Assembly: GCA_030340625.1 (NCBI GenBank)
Contig: JAOPHQ010003485.1
Location: 1 to 64,000 of the forward strand
DNA length: 64,000 bases
DNA from: Merluccius polli
Lineage: Eukaryota; Chordata; Actinopteri; Gadiformes; Merlucciidae
Reading direction: 5' to 3'
The notes beneath the pieces are model-generated. The model saw only the letters and a list, made by a program, of their open reading frames with translations. It was not told where the DNA came from and made no database searches. A program made the position numbers and the translations under genes. Position 1 is the first letter of the stretch. Every line of letters begins with the position of its first letter. Positions 42,721 through 58,259 of the stretch are shown here, piece after piece.

Positions 42721-44980
42721 AATGAGTAAAGTGGAAAGAGAGAAAAAATAAAGCAGTTTATGTGGGTTGTTGTTTTGTTTCTTGCTCAGAATATGGCGGA
42801 AGGAACTGAATGTACCACCAGTAGGGCGAAGGCAAGAGGAGGCAGGATAGTTAGCAAGGAAGAGAGCTAAGGTTGTGGACCTTATTTAAAGATCCAAGCT
42901 ATAAAGTAGCCTAACAAATACAAATATGTACGTTTGTCCCATACAGAACTGATGTGAAAGATGTCAGAAAACTCATCTGCCATCTTAGCAACTTCAACTC
43001 AGCATTTACATTTACATGCATTTCGGTTGCAAAGGTCAAGAGATTTTCTGTTAATCAAATTAAAAGTCATAAAACCATTGATTTAATCTATTTTAACGAT
43101 AATATGTATGCAAATCCTAGGTATACGATTCTGTAATTTTTTAACAAATATTTATGATTATTAATGAATATATAATATATTTGTATGATTGATATGTTGT
43201 AAACCTTTTTAATTAATAATACAAATATTTGTAAGAAATATGTAATGTACTGATGTTTTATTGCATCTCACTGGTTTAGAATAGAATGAATAAAACATAT
43301 TAATACATAATAAAAAAATAATAACAAATATAATACCAATATAACCCAAATACTGGGTTAGCACAGCAACTAAACGGTAGTGTTAATATAACTAACAGCT
43401 TAGTTATAATAACCCAGCATTCTGAGTAAACCGGTAACCCAACATATGAGTTAAAACTGGCATTAAAACATTGGGTTGAGTTATCCTTACTAAATTCTGG
43501 GCTGGTCCTATAACCAGCAGTTGGGTTACGGTTGGGTTGTTTTTAACCCAACGTTTTTTAGAGTGTATGGTGCCTTTATGTCAGTCTATACATCCCTGTG
43601 TCTTTACAGCCTGGCTAGTGGAGATCATACATCTTCTTAGACAATCAAGGGTGTAGGCAGTAAGCACACACACACTCTAGTCTCTAGTTTTTCCTCTATT
43701 CTACTTACACTAACTTATGTTTAATTAGTTAACGTTAACTGAAACTTTGTCTTTCTCAGTCTCTCATTTTGCTATAGTGTGGTTTATCCACGACAGTAGC
43801 TAAAACCAGTGCAGGTACACAGTATACTGTAGTCGGCATAGGAACACCAAAGCATGTACACGGGTGGGCAAGTACACGCACAATACAATAGTGAGTCACA
43901 CATTGGGGGCGGACCAATCGGGTGGGGAGTGTGGGGTCTTTTCAATATAACATAAACCGTATGTTAATGTTGAGTCAACCATGTACTCAACAATGTCTGG
44001 GAGGACTGCTCAAGACACGTAGAGAGACACTTAAACCTTAAACTGTAAAAGAACCGCCCAGGTGAGTCACTAAAGTCAGACATTGGTGGGGACACGTCCC
44101 CCAGTCCCCTATGGGAATTTCGCCCCTGGTTTTGCATATTACCACTAGTTTGTTTAGTTGGACTAAACATTTGCTCAGCAATGCAAACACAATGTAAAGT
44201 ATTAGAACTAGTAGAACTAGATTTGGGTTGAGTATGAATGGTCCAATCCATTCATACACACAATCATGCATGTGTGTATAAATGGTCCAGTCCATTCATA
44301 CACACATGCATGTGTGCGTGTGTATGAATGGTCCAGTCTATTCCCTGTGGAGAACAAACCAAATCCGAGGGCAAGGACTGTGAATCCGAGGGCACGGTTC
44401 ACACATCACGTTTTTTCTTCTTCTACTATGTGACCCCAGAGGGGCCCCGTAACTAAGCCCTAAATGTTGTCAGGAAAATGTGCATAAATGGCCCCTCTAA
44501 CAGAACAACGGCCCCCATTTGATATGGTCAGATGAACCGCTACTGGTCTAGGCCACTGACCAACTCTCTCTCTCTGTACGGCTCTGGATCCGGACGAGGC
44601 GTCAGCTCCGCCCCTGAGGAGTGCAGCGTGGTAACATAATGTCCTTAACTAATCAATTGATTGCATTTATTTTTCCTGCAGTTACCGTAGCACTGCTAGC
44701 TCAGCTGCACAGCATGTGTCCATTGTAACCTGTGGCGTCAGCAAACGTGACCACAGTCAACAGTCAGGTCATTAAACAGGGCAATGTTCACAGACAATGG
44801 GAGCCTATAACACCGTCTTAGGACTTGCACACGTCCTTTACCGTCCTTGCAGCGACCACCAGTGCATGTGCAGGGATCTGTGCTGATTCCCCCCACGGAT
44901 CATTGAATGAATGGGAGATTGAATTTGATGCACGGCTGCATTTGGTCCGACACCACTTTGATTTCTCACTCAGGATGACA
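42721..44980. other. Intergenic with transposon fragments
   Basis: 43340-43570 is rich in TTGGGTTA/TAACCCAA phrases and ends AACGTTTTTTAGAGTGTA, a common teleost repeat type. 44229-44345 holds three tandem copies of a palindromic unit with ATGAATGGTCCAGTCCATTC. No gene is recognised. Confidence 0.6.
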
Positions 44981-45336
44981 AACCAACAGGTACTTTTTCT
45001 TTAATCAGATGGATGGATGCGGGAAATCTCGAGACCACATGCAGTCGTAGCCGATCATGTGATGTCAGGTTTTTACACATTTCTTGAATAAACGAAGCTA
45101 AATGTGGTGTGCATTAACAAGTAGAGCTATTCATAATCATGCATATTATAAAATAAAAGGAATACATCGGTGCCAATTGACCATAATGACCGATTTCAGT
45201 TTAATTGCAACGTGGCCTTTAACCTACTTTTTTTTCTTTTTTTTTTGAAGTAGCCTAAATCTATTCAATGAAACGGCACCTCTGAGGCGTATTTGCTGAC
45301 TTACAGTAGATGCCACCTTAATCTACATTGAACAAG

Positions 45337-48300
45337 TGTGTGGCTGTATTGTGTGATGTGACACCGAAGGACAGCCGCTGCGCCCTGGAGGAGGTGCGTG
45401 GCGTCCCGCTGCTGGAGCGGATCGCCGCACACTGGGACAGAGTCGCAGCGTTTCAAGCGTTTCCACAGGATCTCCTCATTGCAACGTATCCCAAGGCAGG
45501 TAAGAGACACATTGAAAAGTCCGAAAAATGTTATGGCTATGGATGGCCAAATAAAGAAGTATCGTTGAAAAAAATGTAATTTATTGTAATGTAATTTCCC
45601 TTTATTATAGATTATATTGTTATAATGGCCACCGCTCACACACACATGTATATAGTGTATATGTATACATACATGGTAGACAATATGATTTGTTACATAA
45701 CCAATGCTTACACCAACCAGCCAAACCAATACACACATGCTTTGAATCAACATGTTGTAGGTTATGATGGTGACAGTTATGTTCCAGGTACCACATGGAC
45801 TCAGGAGATCGTAGATTTGATCTTGCATGGCGGCGATGCCGAGAAGGCGAGGCGCGCTCCTACTCACATCCGCATGCCTTTCCTGGAGATGGCCTCCCCG
45901 AATCCTGCTCTCGCTGGTCAGTACCACACAACCACAGCCACATCACACCTAACCCTACTCTAGCTGGTCAGTACCACACAACCACAACATCACATCACAC
46001 CTAACCCTGCTCTCGCTGGTCAGTACCACATAACCACAACATCACATCACACCTAACCCTGCTCTCGCTGGTCAGTACCACACAACCACAACATCACATC
46101 ACACCTAACCCTGCTCTCGCTGGTCAGTACCACATAACCACGGCCACATCACACCTAACCCTACTCTAGCTGGTCAGTACAACATAACCACAACATCACA
46201 TCACACCTAACCCTGCTCTCGCTGGTCAGTACAACATAACCACAACATCACATCACACCTAACCCTGCTCTCGCTGGTCAGTACCACACAACCACAACAT
46301 CACATCACACCTAACCCTGCTCTCGCTGGTCAGTACCACATAACCACGGCCACATCACACCTAACCCTACTCTAGCTGGTCAGTACAACATAACCACAAC
46401 ATCACATCACACCTAATCTCGGATCCAGCAGTCATACTAGCAGAACAGATGGCACAGAGCCCGGGCCGGAAGCCAAAAACTGCAAGGGGCGGAGTTATGT
46501 CTTGTTTCCTGCGTTATTAAGGAGATATTCAACCGAAGAAAAAACTAATTTGCACGAGTGAATGTAGCTTTCGGAAGGGGACGTTAACGAGTGAATAAGA
46601 CACCAGCTAACGGACACTTTTACAGTTTACTACTGCTGGCCGAGTTTGTGTTCGCCAATTACGCGCTTACAGAGCCCCGCCTCAAGCAACGTGATTGGTC
46701 GAAAGAAACACGAAGCGAAAGAAAGTGAAACGCCCATGTTGACCCAGATTTGAGCTCGTCTGCCGTCAGACTTTAGATATTAATCTAAAGTCTGATTTGT
46801 GAGACTACATCACACCTAATCCTACGAACTGGTCAGTACGAAACAACCACAGTCACATCACAAACAACAAACATTCATGATTTCAAGACATGAAGTTAAG
46901 CATTGAAGACATGAAGTTAAGCATTTATAAAAATGTTGCTACATATAACATTGTATATTAAGACCGTTAGACCTTGACTAACGGGTGTTTATCTGACTTT
47001 ATTTATTCGTTAGGCTGTATATTGAGACTTTTACCAGCAAAAGCATTGGTTTCGACCAGATCACTTGTTTGTACATCTACAAACGTGTATATTAGGCCCA
47101 TACTGTTCTGTATTCACTAATGCAATGCCAGTATTACCCCAGAGCTTCAAACGCTGCGCCGTGTGGCCATCGGTGTCACACCACCTCACCAGTCTATGCT
47201 CCACAGGGAGCATCACAAAATGTTTCTTTTCACACTGAAAACAATCAGTGTACAAAGAACGATGTCACCATTGATGAGTAAAAGCGGTGAGTCAATGCTG
47301 TAGCGTTCGCCAATCAGGAATTGAAGCTTGGTGGTTTTTTTTTTTAATGTATTTGGACGGAGCCGTCGGAAGTAACCGCGTCCGGCGTTTCTTTTGAGCG
47401 CCGGACGGAGAGCTCAACGCCGATGCCTCCGGTGTGGCTGAGCGGCGAAGCGAGGCGTCGGCCGCTTGGCGTCTCACCTTCCCTCTGTGGTCTCCGTGCA
47501 GGGATTACTGAGCTGGAGCAGATGGAGCCTCCGCGTGTCATCAAGACCCATCTACCCATCCAGCTCCTTCCTCAGTCCTTCCGGGAGACAGGATGCAAGG
47601 TACCATGACTTCTTATTATTTAGCCCACATCCCGACGTCGGCAAACCTCTCGTGTCCATGAAGAATCAATGGAGCTGTCGCATTTATTATGGTTTCCCTC
47701 ACAGTACGTTTAGTCCATTGCAAAAGCACAGTTCACATCACATTATGAGCCCCAGAGACACCTAACCCGGGGTGTTCAAGTAGAGAGACAAATTGAAGGC
47801 CTAGCTGCATGTCAATGTACTAATTTTTCTTTTTTTTCACATATTCATTTTAGGTGATCTATGTAGCTCGAAATCCTAAAGACAACATGGTGTCATATTT
47901 TCATTTTGACCGAATGAATTTGATTCACCCAGAGCCGGGACCCTGGCCAAGTTACCTGAAGAAATTCATGGATGGAAAATGCAAGTGTATTCTGATCCAA
48001 TACGTTTATGACTGTTGTCCGGCGTATTTAAACAGTTATTCATCTTCCGTCTGATCTTTGAACCGTAGCACCTTACATTCTGAAATTGTGTGTTTTACCG
48101 ATTAAGCAAATATCAGATGCCACAGTAATACATGGGTGCCTGCTACTGGGACGGCTGATGTTTGCTGACTTGGATGCGTGCTAGCACTAGCGGTTTCCTA
48201 TGAACACACATTAGCATGCTAATAGGAAGTGTATAGGGGTAACCCTTGTTTCCAGGCCTGGAAAGCGGAGGCTTAGAATGTGCGGTTAGTGGCGAGAGAG

Positions 48301-49330
48301 AGAGAGGTAGGGATATTGTCTTCTTCTTCTTCTTCTTCTTCTTCTTCTTCTTCTTCTTCTTCTTCTTCTTCTTCTTCTTCTTCTTCTTCTTCTTCTTCTT
48401 CTTCTTCTTCTTCTCGCTTACGTTTGTATTCATGTTTCGCTCAGGACTGTTCATTGAGGTACAGTACACAGCTCACAGGAAGTAAGAGACTGGAATTCGC
48501 GTTCAGTAGTAGGAGGGACCAGAGCTGACCGGATGCTATCCCATAATACTAGGCATCAGCCCCTGGACTAATATAGGGGCTGATCTAGCAGTTCTAACAT
48601 GTCTCCTTGCATGTCAGATTGTTAGCATGTTAACGATCGCACACATTTTCTTATTTACTTTTTCAGACAATGCACCCTCTAGTTGTATTGCACTTATATA
48701 TTTGTACTAATACTGATACTAACAGTGTAAATGTTTTATCGGCCAGTGGCCTGGGGCTCCTGGTATGACCATGTCAAAGGCTATTGGAAGGAGAAGGATA
48801 GAAGGAACATCCTCTATCTTTTCTTCGAAGATATAAAAGAGGTAGGCGGTACTTGACAGGTAGGCGTACTAATGTTGCATAAATAAATGACTCATTCATA
48901 ATTAATTAATTATTCATAATTAGTCTTTGCCTTGTTTGAATAAAACACATTTCAGAATCCTGCCAGGGAGATTCAGCGAATTGCGAAGTTCCTTGGTCAC
49001 CACTTGTCAGAAGAAGTTCTCCACAATATTGTGCAATTGACAACATTTGATGCCATGCAAGAAAACCCAATGGCTAACTACTCCTCAATACCAGACACCA
49101 TCTTTGATCGAAAGGTGTCTCACTTCTTAAGAAAAGGTAAAAGAGCAGGATGGATAAAGAAAGAAAAGCAGATTTATAAATCCAGGTTTTGATTAAACAT
49201 GCCTTTTGTTTTCCTAGGGGAGGTCGGTGACTGGAAGAACCACTTAAGTGCAGAGGAAAATTCTGCATTTGAAAAGCATTACATGGAAACCATGTCTGAC
49301 TGTCAGATTCCATTCCGTTTTGTGATTTAA
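45337..49330 (+). CDS. SULT1-type cytosolic sulfotransferase; 5' end unresolved
   Basis: Cytosolic sulfotransferases move sulfonate from PAPS to phenols, steroids or amines. Exons: 45337(?)-45499, 45788-45916, 47502-47599, 47854-47980, 48747-48841, 48956-49136, 49218-49330, all in phase. The PAPS loop YPKAGTTW spans exons 1-2. KTHLP carries the catalytic His, YVARNPKDNMVSY follows, and RKGEVGDWKNHL is the 3'-phosphate loop; the stop is TAA at 49328-49330. The dimerisation motif is changed (SA where TV is usual). The 47980 donor is GC. No in-frame ATG precedes exon 1: the ATG at 45310 meets a TAA after two codons. A small exon ATGACAAACCAACAG at 44988-45002 with a donor could join in phase at 45337. 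It resembles fish sult1st genes, but I do not fix the member. Confidence 0.88.
45901..46417. repeat. 52-bp minisatellite built from the sulfotransferase exon 2 donor
   Basis: The unit is CCCTGCTCTCGCTGGTCAGT plus ACCACACAACCACAACATC and a short rest. The first copy is the last 16 nt of the exon and the start of its intron (CTCGCTG/GTCAGT). About ten copies follow, and a diverged one resumes near 46805-46860 after an insertion. Confidence 0.95.
46418..46804. mobile_element. Insertion splitting the 52-bp array
   Basis: Sequence unrelated to the array interrupts it; array text resumes at 46805. It includes a 12-bp inverted pair (CAGACTTTAGAT at 46767-46778 with its complement at 46783-46794). 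The family is unknown, and an insertion is inferred from the split array. Confidence 0.45.
48317..48413. repeat. TTC microsatellite, about 32 units
   Basis: A pure TTC/GAA array in the sulfotransferase intron. Poly-Phe, poly-Ser and poly-Lys open frames are artefacts. GAA arrays can form triplex DNA. Confidence 0.97.
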
Positions 49331-50279
49331 AGACCAGAAGACCGGGAATGTGTTCATCCTCTCCTCATATTTGAAAGTGCAAATTGGTGGAGGCCTTTAA
49401 TGATGATTAATTAATGGCCTTTAATGATGATTAATTAATGATGCTGGGCCTTTAGGCCTACAACAAACTTTTGTCAAGAAGACACAAGGGTGGATGTTCT
49501 TCATTTTAAGATGCCATTGAAATATAGCTATAAGAAAGTTACTTTTGCTTTGAACATACTTCTAGTGCCTGTAAGTAAGCATTTACACTGAAAAAAAATC
49601 TATATTTTTAATTGTATCTTGCTTTCAATTATTTACTTTAATGACAAAAACATATAGGACTATGATATTATAGGCCTACACAATACTTGAAGTCAACACT
49701 GTGGCAGTATTTTAGAAAAATATAAAAAATAATCTATATTTAATCTTCTTGCTGAATACAATTGTAGTTTAGGCCTACTATTGTGATTGAATCAGAAATA
49801 ATGTGTACTCGTGTGCTCTTGTAAACCTCCTTTCCACTCAATTAAAATCTATAGCTCTATAAGATATACACACATTACCGCACTATGATTGTTAGTTTTG
49901 TAGGCCTCTTGATTATAATGTAATCATTGTTTGATGAGCTCTATGAAATTAATAGAGCTATATGTTGTCCAAAAATAATAAACATTGTTGAAGATATTGC
50001 AAGGGATGAAGTCCAGTTTTTCAGTAGCGTATTATGTGGTGCCCTGTAGCAAATCGTAACAGTGCTTTATGACAGCCAAGCGACCTTTGAGACGAGGACA
50101 GGCCCCTGGTCAATAGCCTACAACGCTGAACTAACATTTCCTAAACTAGTTAAATATATATATTTGGGATAACAACTCAGTTGTTGTGCAATGACACAAC
50201 TGATGTTTCTTTACAGCATCTCCACGCCGATATAGGCCTATAGATTGCATTTCTTTTGGACTTTGGAAAGACAGTCGTC
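49331..50279 (+). other. Sulfotransferase 3' UTR and spacer
   Basis: AATAAA at 49977-49982 is a plausible polyadenylation signal. Four TAGGCCTA palindromes lie between 49453 and 50240. The distance to the tmem82 start is under 1 kb. Confidence 0.5.
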
Positions 50280-53147
<2,868 letters not shown>

Positions 53148-55405
53148 ACATCCAGTGGGATTAGGCTGTATGTGTTAGTGACATTTAGGCCTATACGTGA
53201 TATTGTACTCAGATATATCGGTGACGAAACGATGGGATGCTGTCCAATAAGCCTATCGATTTCAGGCTGTAGCCTAATAGTGAAATAGCCCACATAGGTT
53301 ATTTAATTATCATCCCTCCCACCCCACATGACTCTTGCAGGCCTTACAACTATCCTACTAGTGTGTTGGTTTGCTGTAGCCTGTTCCTAAATGATGAGCA
53401 TTATGTAGGCTATGATAGGAGGTAGCAGACATAACGGCACCGCATGTGCTCTATGTTTTAAACGGAACCACGATGCACAGTATAGTCAAATAGAGAAGAA
53501 TGGTAAAATGGCTGACACCATACTGCTGCTAAAGTTACACAAAATGGCGTTTTAAGAAATAATATGCCTATTTTTTTTCTTCCTTTTTTTAATGTGCGTC
53601 TTATGGGCGTGCAGCGAATGCACTTGCAAAAAATGCGAATTATTGCTTTATAGCGATCGGCGCCTGCTTACTACATTGAAGGAGTCAGAAGGACAATAAA
53701 TAATAATTTAAAAAAAACCCTCCTTGAATTAGCACTTTAATCTCAAATAAGTGTGGTTATTTGATCTTCCTTCTTGTGTGCGCTCTTTGTATGTGGGAAA
53801 AGCACGCAGGAATACGGCCTAAGCCTTACTCCTCGTACATAGGCTACAGTATTTTGTTGCATTTACGTCCAGCTCACATTATCCACATTGGACGCCGATT
53901 GGACCTTTATTGATTTCTGTGACCTGTTTCTACACCCCGTCCTTATTCCACGTCAACCGGCGTTTATCGCGGCGTTGGGCGCGGTCCAATTCCCATGATA
54001 TCCACTATCCAGGGGTCTTTTGGAGACAGACTGGTGGTCTAGCGCTTCCCAAAGGTTGCCATGGACAGGAGGAAATGGTCCTATCCACCACGAGGGAGCA
54101 GAAAGTGGAGCAGCAGACCTCCTAATTCTCCATCAAAAAAACTTTCCCTCCCCCACAAACAATTGCTCGGATATCGTTAAATGGGAGATGAGATGGCGAG
54201 GAGCTGGTCGCCTCCCTGTCATCTGCTCTGAAGTGTTTTCTAGACGCTTCTTCTGCCTTTATAACCACTCCTTTCGCATGCGCGCTCCGGCGTTTTACCG
54301 CATGGTTACGCGTGCGCAGACGCACTAGTCGTACGTCCTTAACCATATTCATACATCCCTGTATCACGGCTCATTAGTCAACGTCCCGCATTAGTAGCCT
54401 CCTCCAGGAGAAATAGGGATGTCTGCAGTGTTGTGCTGTATTATCACTACTGCATGGCTTAACTATGCTAATTTTATTCTTGTTAGGATATGCTGTAGGC
54501 TAACCTATTTTACTTTTTTTTGCTTTTTATTTCTAATCATTAGTTCTAATTTCTAATTATTAGTTCTAATTTCTAATTATTAGTCATTACACATCTCACA
54601 ACACTGGGGTTAATTGAACAATATAGTGCTCGGATATCTTGAGAAAGACTGTTGTGGCAGACATAATAGTAGGCTATTATCCTAGGCTATAGTCTACTAT
54701 GTATGTTTTTGTTTTTATCACAGCCAGTATTAGGCCTTATTAGGCCTAAATGTTGAACATTGACTTAGACATCTCTAATCAAAACACTGAATGAAAAACC
54801 CTGATCTAACATCTAACCCTGTTCAGAATTAGGCCTATATGGCATATCCTAGTAGTAGGTAGTCATTGCTTCATGTTCCTTATAAAGCATATATGCCCTT
54901 TATTTAATCAGGCCTGTAACCTTGATTTGCCTTTTATTGACGGTGATAGGTTTTTTTTGTACGTTAAACGAAAGCTTCCCCAAGATGCTGTACCTTGACC
55001 AAGGCGCATGCGCATAGAGACCAGAAAAAAAAGGTTCTCACACAACGCCACGCGTGCGCAGTACGCCGCTACTTATTACGAACTAAAAATCGCTGCATCT
55101 TTTTTTGAGGTGTAGCCGCGCGCACTCTTTACGACCCAAAAGGTCGCACGGAGTCAGGCACGCGCCTGGTCACGGGAACAGCCAAGAAAAGCGCGTTCAC
55201 GGAAACGCCAGCTCGCGCTTCCCTCAGCGGCTGAGTATCAAACAGCGCGAGCGGGTCGAGCCTTATGGTTGCACTGTGGGTCAGCGCGTGCCGGACGATT
55301 CCGTTGCGGTTATATATATTTTTTGGGTGCAAATATGTCATTTTTGCACAGGTAATTGACACAGCAGGGCTAACGTGTGCATGATCGGGACCAGGAACAC
55401 ACACT
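53148..55405. other. Intergenic and spen 5' region
   Basis: AATAAA at 53143-53148 overlaps the distal tmem82 stop. Most of the stretch holds nothing recognised. From about 55000 it becomes CpG-rich and leads into the spen first exon. Confidence 0.5.
55004..55014. promoter_or_regulatory. Candidate NRF1 site
   Basis: GCGCATGCGCA matches the palindromic NRF1 consensus. It lies about 400 bp before the spen start codon in a CpG-rich region, as expected of a housekeeping promoter. Confidence 0.5.
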
Positions 55406-56744
55406 ATGGTCCGGGAAACACGGCATTTATGGGTTGGAAATTTACCCGAAAACGTACGAGAGGAGAAAATCATTGAACACTTTAAGCGGTGAGTATTATT
55501 GACCTATCTAAACAATAGGTCCTATAATCACATGTCCCCCATCACATGTACCGGAGTCCGAGAAAAGCGGTAGTCTTGTTGAAGCGAGTTGCCATTCAGT
55601 GCTTAGTCTTTTTTTTTTTATACTGTCACTTCGCACTAACCGATATCAAATACCTGCATCTGGCCGGACGCGGATGGCTTGTCTGCACATCCAAGATAGC
55701 CGATTCTCTTTCGCACATAACTTGTTGTCGGCCACACGTTAACATCTTCCGCCTTATCTATCACTCAGATGATGACTATAGCAGCACAGTTTCGGTGTCA
55801 ACAAACCACACTCTTACCTGACAAGACTGGTGGTTCTGTGCTTTTTGAAGAAAACGTAAAAACCATATGTTTCATCACTGCTGAAGGCATATGATACTGT
55901 CTGGGAGTATCTGTTACAGTTAAGTTTTTGGAAAAAACCCCGGCGCTTTATACCAACGCATCAGTCCCAGTCACCGGTCCCTCTTCTGTAACATGTGCGC
56001 TTATTATGACCACACTGGGGGGCTTTTAATTGGACTGCTTGCACGCACACACGGGCGACAAGAAAAAAACTAAGCAATTAATGCAATGCAATTCAATGCA
56101 ATGCAATGCAATGCCACGATGCCGCTTCCCCCGTGTTGCACGCTGGACGCCTCGCCTGCGAAACGTGCAGCTGCGGTGGAGGTGATGTTGAAGATTGCAT
56201 CAGTCCGGCTCATGCAATGTGCAAAAATAAAAATAACATAGATCTCGCTTAACAGATTTCGCTTGCCACATACTGGCCTTTTTTTTCCTTTTCTTTCCTC
56301 CTCCATTATTTTTGAAACCGTGAATTGCTTAACAGTACAGCCTGGTGTGGAAGTGATCGTAGCACACAGCGGTACATCGTCAATATCGGGACAGGAGATG
56401 AATCATTGCACGTTATTATTATTATTATTTGAAATATTTCAGATGTGGCGAATGAGTCTAGGCATTGCAATTGCAATGAATGCTGATTTCTGGCTTCGTT
56501 CAACAAAGGGAAATATAACCATGAAACGTGTGAGTCTAAGGATCAGCGCTCTGTTTTTCTCAGGGCAAGAAACTGGAAGTGGCTTCGCTGTCACAGAAAA
56601 CACCCAACATATGGATAACGTGCACGGCCCCAAATAGACTGGCAAATAACACGCCAGCCCTTTCATTTCATTTTCAATATTCGTGTCAAGCTCGGCGGTC
56701 AGACACACAATTTCACATCAAAACGTGAATTAAACGGGGGGGGG

Positions 56745-56786
<42 letters not shown>

Positions 56787-58259
56787 CCATGTCCAGCAAA
56801 ATATCAGAAAACCCCAAGACATCCACAGCAACAACAACAACAACAAAAAACCCCGAGATGGATAAGTGTAGTGAAATGGTCAATTTTCCGTGTTATCTGC
56901 AGGCCCGTGTTGTGCTGAAGCTCGAGGGATGTCTAGACATGAATATATTAGGCGCGCGCTGCACCGCGCAGCCTGCTTAACGTTTGATCCCGCGCCGCCT
57001 CCATCTCTATGGCCGCACGGCGTCACATAAACAATAGGTAATAGTCGCCAGTGACTCTTATTTTAGTAAAACCGAGCCGTGGAAAATGTAATGTAAGGGA
57101 AGGGCGGAGGGCGTTTTTTTTTTTGGGGGGGGGGCGGCGGCTCGGTCGGTCGGTCCGTCCGCCGTCGGCCGCAGCGTAAAGGGAGGTTATCGGAGCATGC
57201 AGGTGCATGACAGTCCAATGTGTGATAGAAGTCATTGAAGATGGGGGACGGCGGAATGAGTAAGCAGTGTGAACAGCTTTCTAAAATGGCGTCGGAGGCT
57301 ATTCAATGTGGGAACTGGCATGCAATATATTTCTGGGTCTTCTCTAGGGCAGGTCTGCCGCTCTCAGCGAAACCCGCCTTGCGTGTTTTTTCTTCTGCCA
57401 CTGCCATTAAGCCAAAATAAACGTTCAATTTGGAGGAAAAAAATATTTAAATAAAAATATTTAAACGTACAGCTAACCTGTATATGTCCATGCGCAATTA
57501 AAGGCCAATTATCATATAACCGTTTTATTGTATTTTTATTTTTTTTTAATTAAAAAAAAAAAAAAAAAAATGGATGAAGGGATGGGTTAATAGGCCTACT
57601 AGGTTGACCAGCAACCATTCCTCCATATAAAACTACTTATAATAGCCAATAGGGTAGGTCTACATTATGTTATAAATGATAAGATATAATGCATATTCAA
57701 TCTAACTGTCAAGTATGGTGCAGCAGTCCAAACGACCCCATGAAAAAACCTTCTTTAATAAAGGACATTTTCCTGAAATGCATTTTACCATTCCAAATAA
57801 ACCTATTTTCTGCAATATAAGTGAATGCCATTGAAACATATTTATTTTAAAATAAAATGCCTGGTAAGAACCTTCTCAGTAATCGGATCATAGTACAAAT
57901 GTGGGCATTTCTAAATGTTTTCCTTCATTTCTTAGATATGGACGTGTGGAGAGTGTCAAGGTCCTTCCTAAACGGGGGTCCGAAGGAGGAGTGGCAGCCT
58001 TTGTGGATTTTGTGGACATTAAAAGTGCCCAAAAGGCACACAATGCCATCAACAAGATGGGCGATAGAGACCTGCGGACGGATTACAATGAACCAGGCAC
58101 GATCCCGAGCGCCGCAAGAGGACTGGACGATAGTCTGTCCCTAGGGTCTCGTGGTCGGGATGTATCAGGGTTCACGAGGGCAGCTGCGGGGCCGGTGTAT
58201 GCTCCCCCTGCCTCACTTCACAACAGGGACGGACGCTATGAACGCAGCAGACTAGACGG
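55406..58259 (+). CDS. spen: spen (Msx2-interacting protein), first two coding exons
   Basis: SPEN/SHARP is a very large nuclear co-repressor with N-terminal RRMs and a C-terminal SPOC domain; it acts in Notch signalling and X inactivation in mammals. Exon 1 (55406-55488) reads MVRETRHLWVGNLPENVREE, and exon 2 (57936-58259) reads YGRVESVKVLPKRGSEGGVA then AFVDFVDIKSAQKAHN and GDRDLRTDYNEPGTIPSAAR. LWVGNL and GGVAAFVDF are the RNP2 and RNP1 motifs of RRM1 (residues about 6-80). The junction is CG/A in phase and the second donor is GTAAGT at 58260. The remaining exons lie beyond the window. Confidence 0.97.
55489..57935 (+). other. spen: spen intron 1
   Basis: This 2.4 kb intron has a CpG-rich patch (about 56940-57300), a poly-G/GT microsatellite (56738-56782), short ATGCA tandem units (56085-56113) and an A-run (about 57550-57570). 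No coding exon is recognised. Confidence 0.8.

Noticed and set aside
45301..45927. 208-codon minus-strand open frame
   Set aside because: It lies antisense to two well-supported sulfotransferase exons and has no family resemblance.
48143..48528. Open frames with poly-Lys, poly-Phe and poly-Ser
   Set aside because: Translation of the TTC/GAA microsatellite; no other coding sign.
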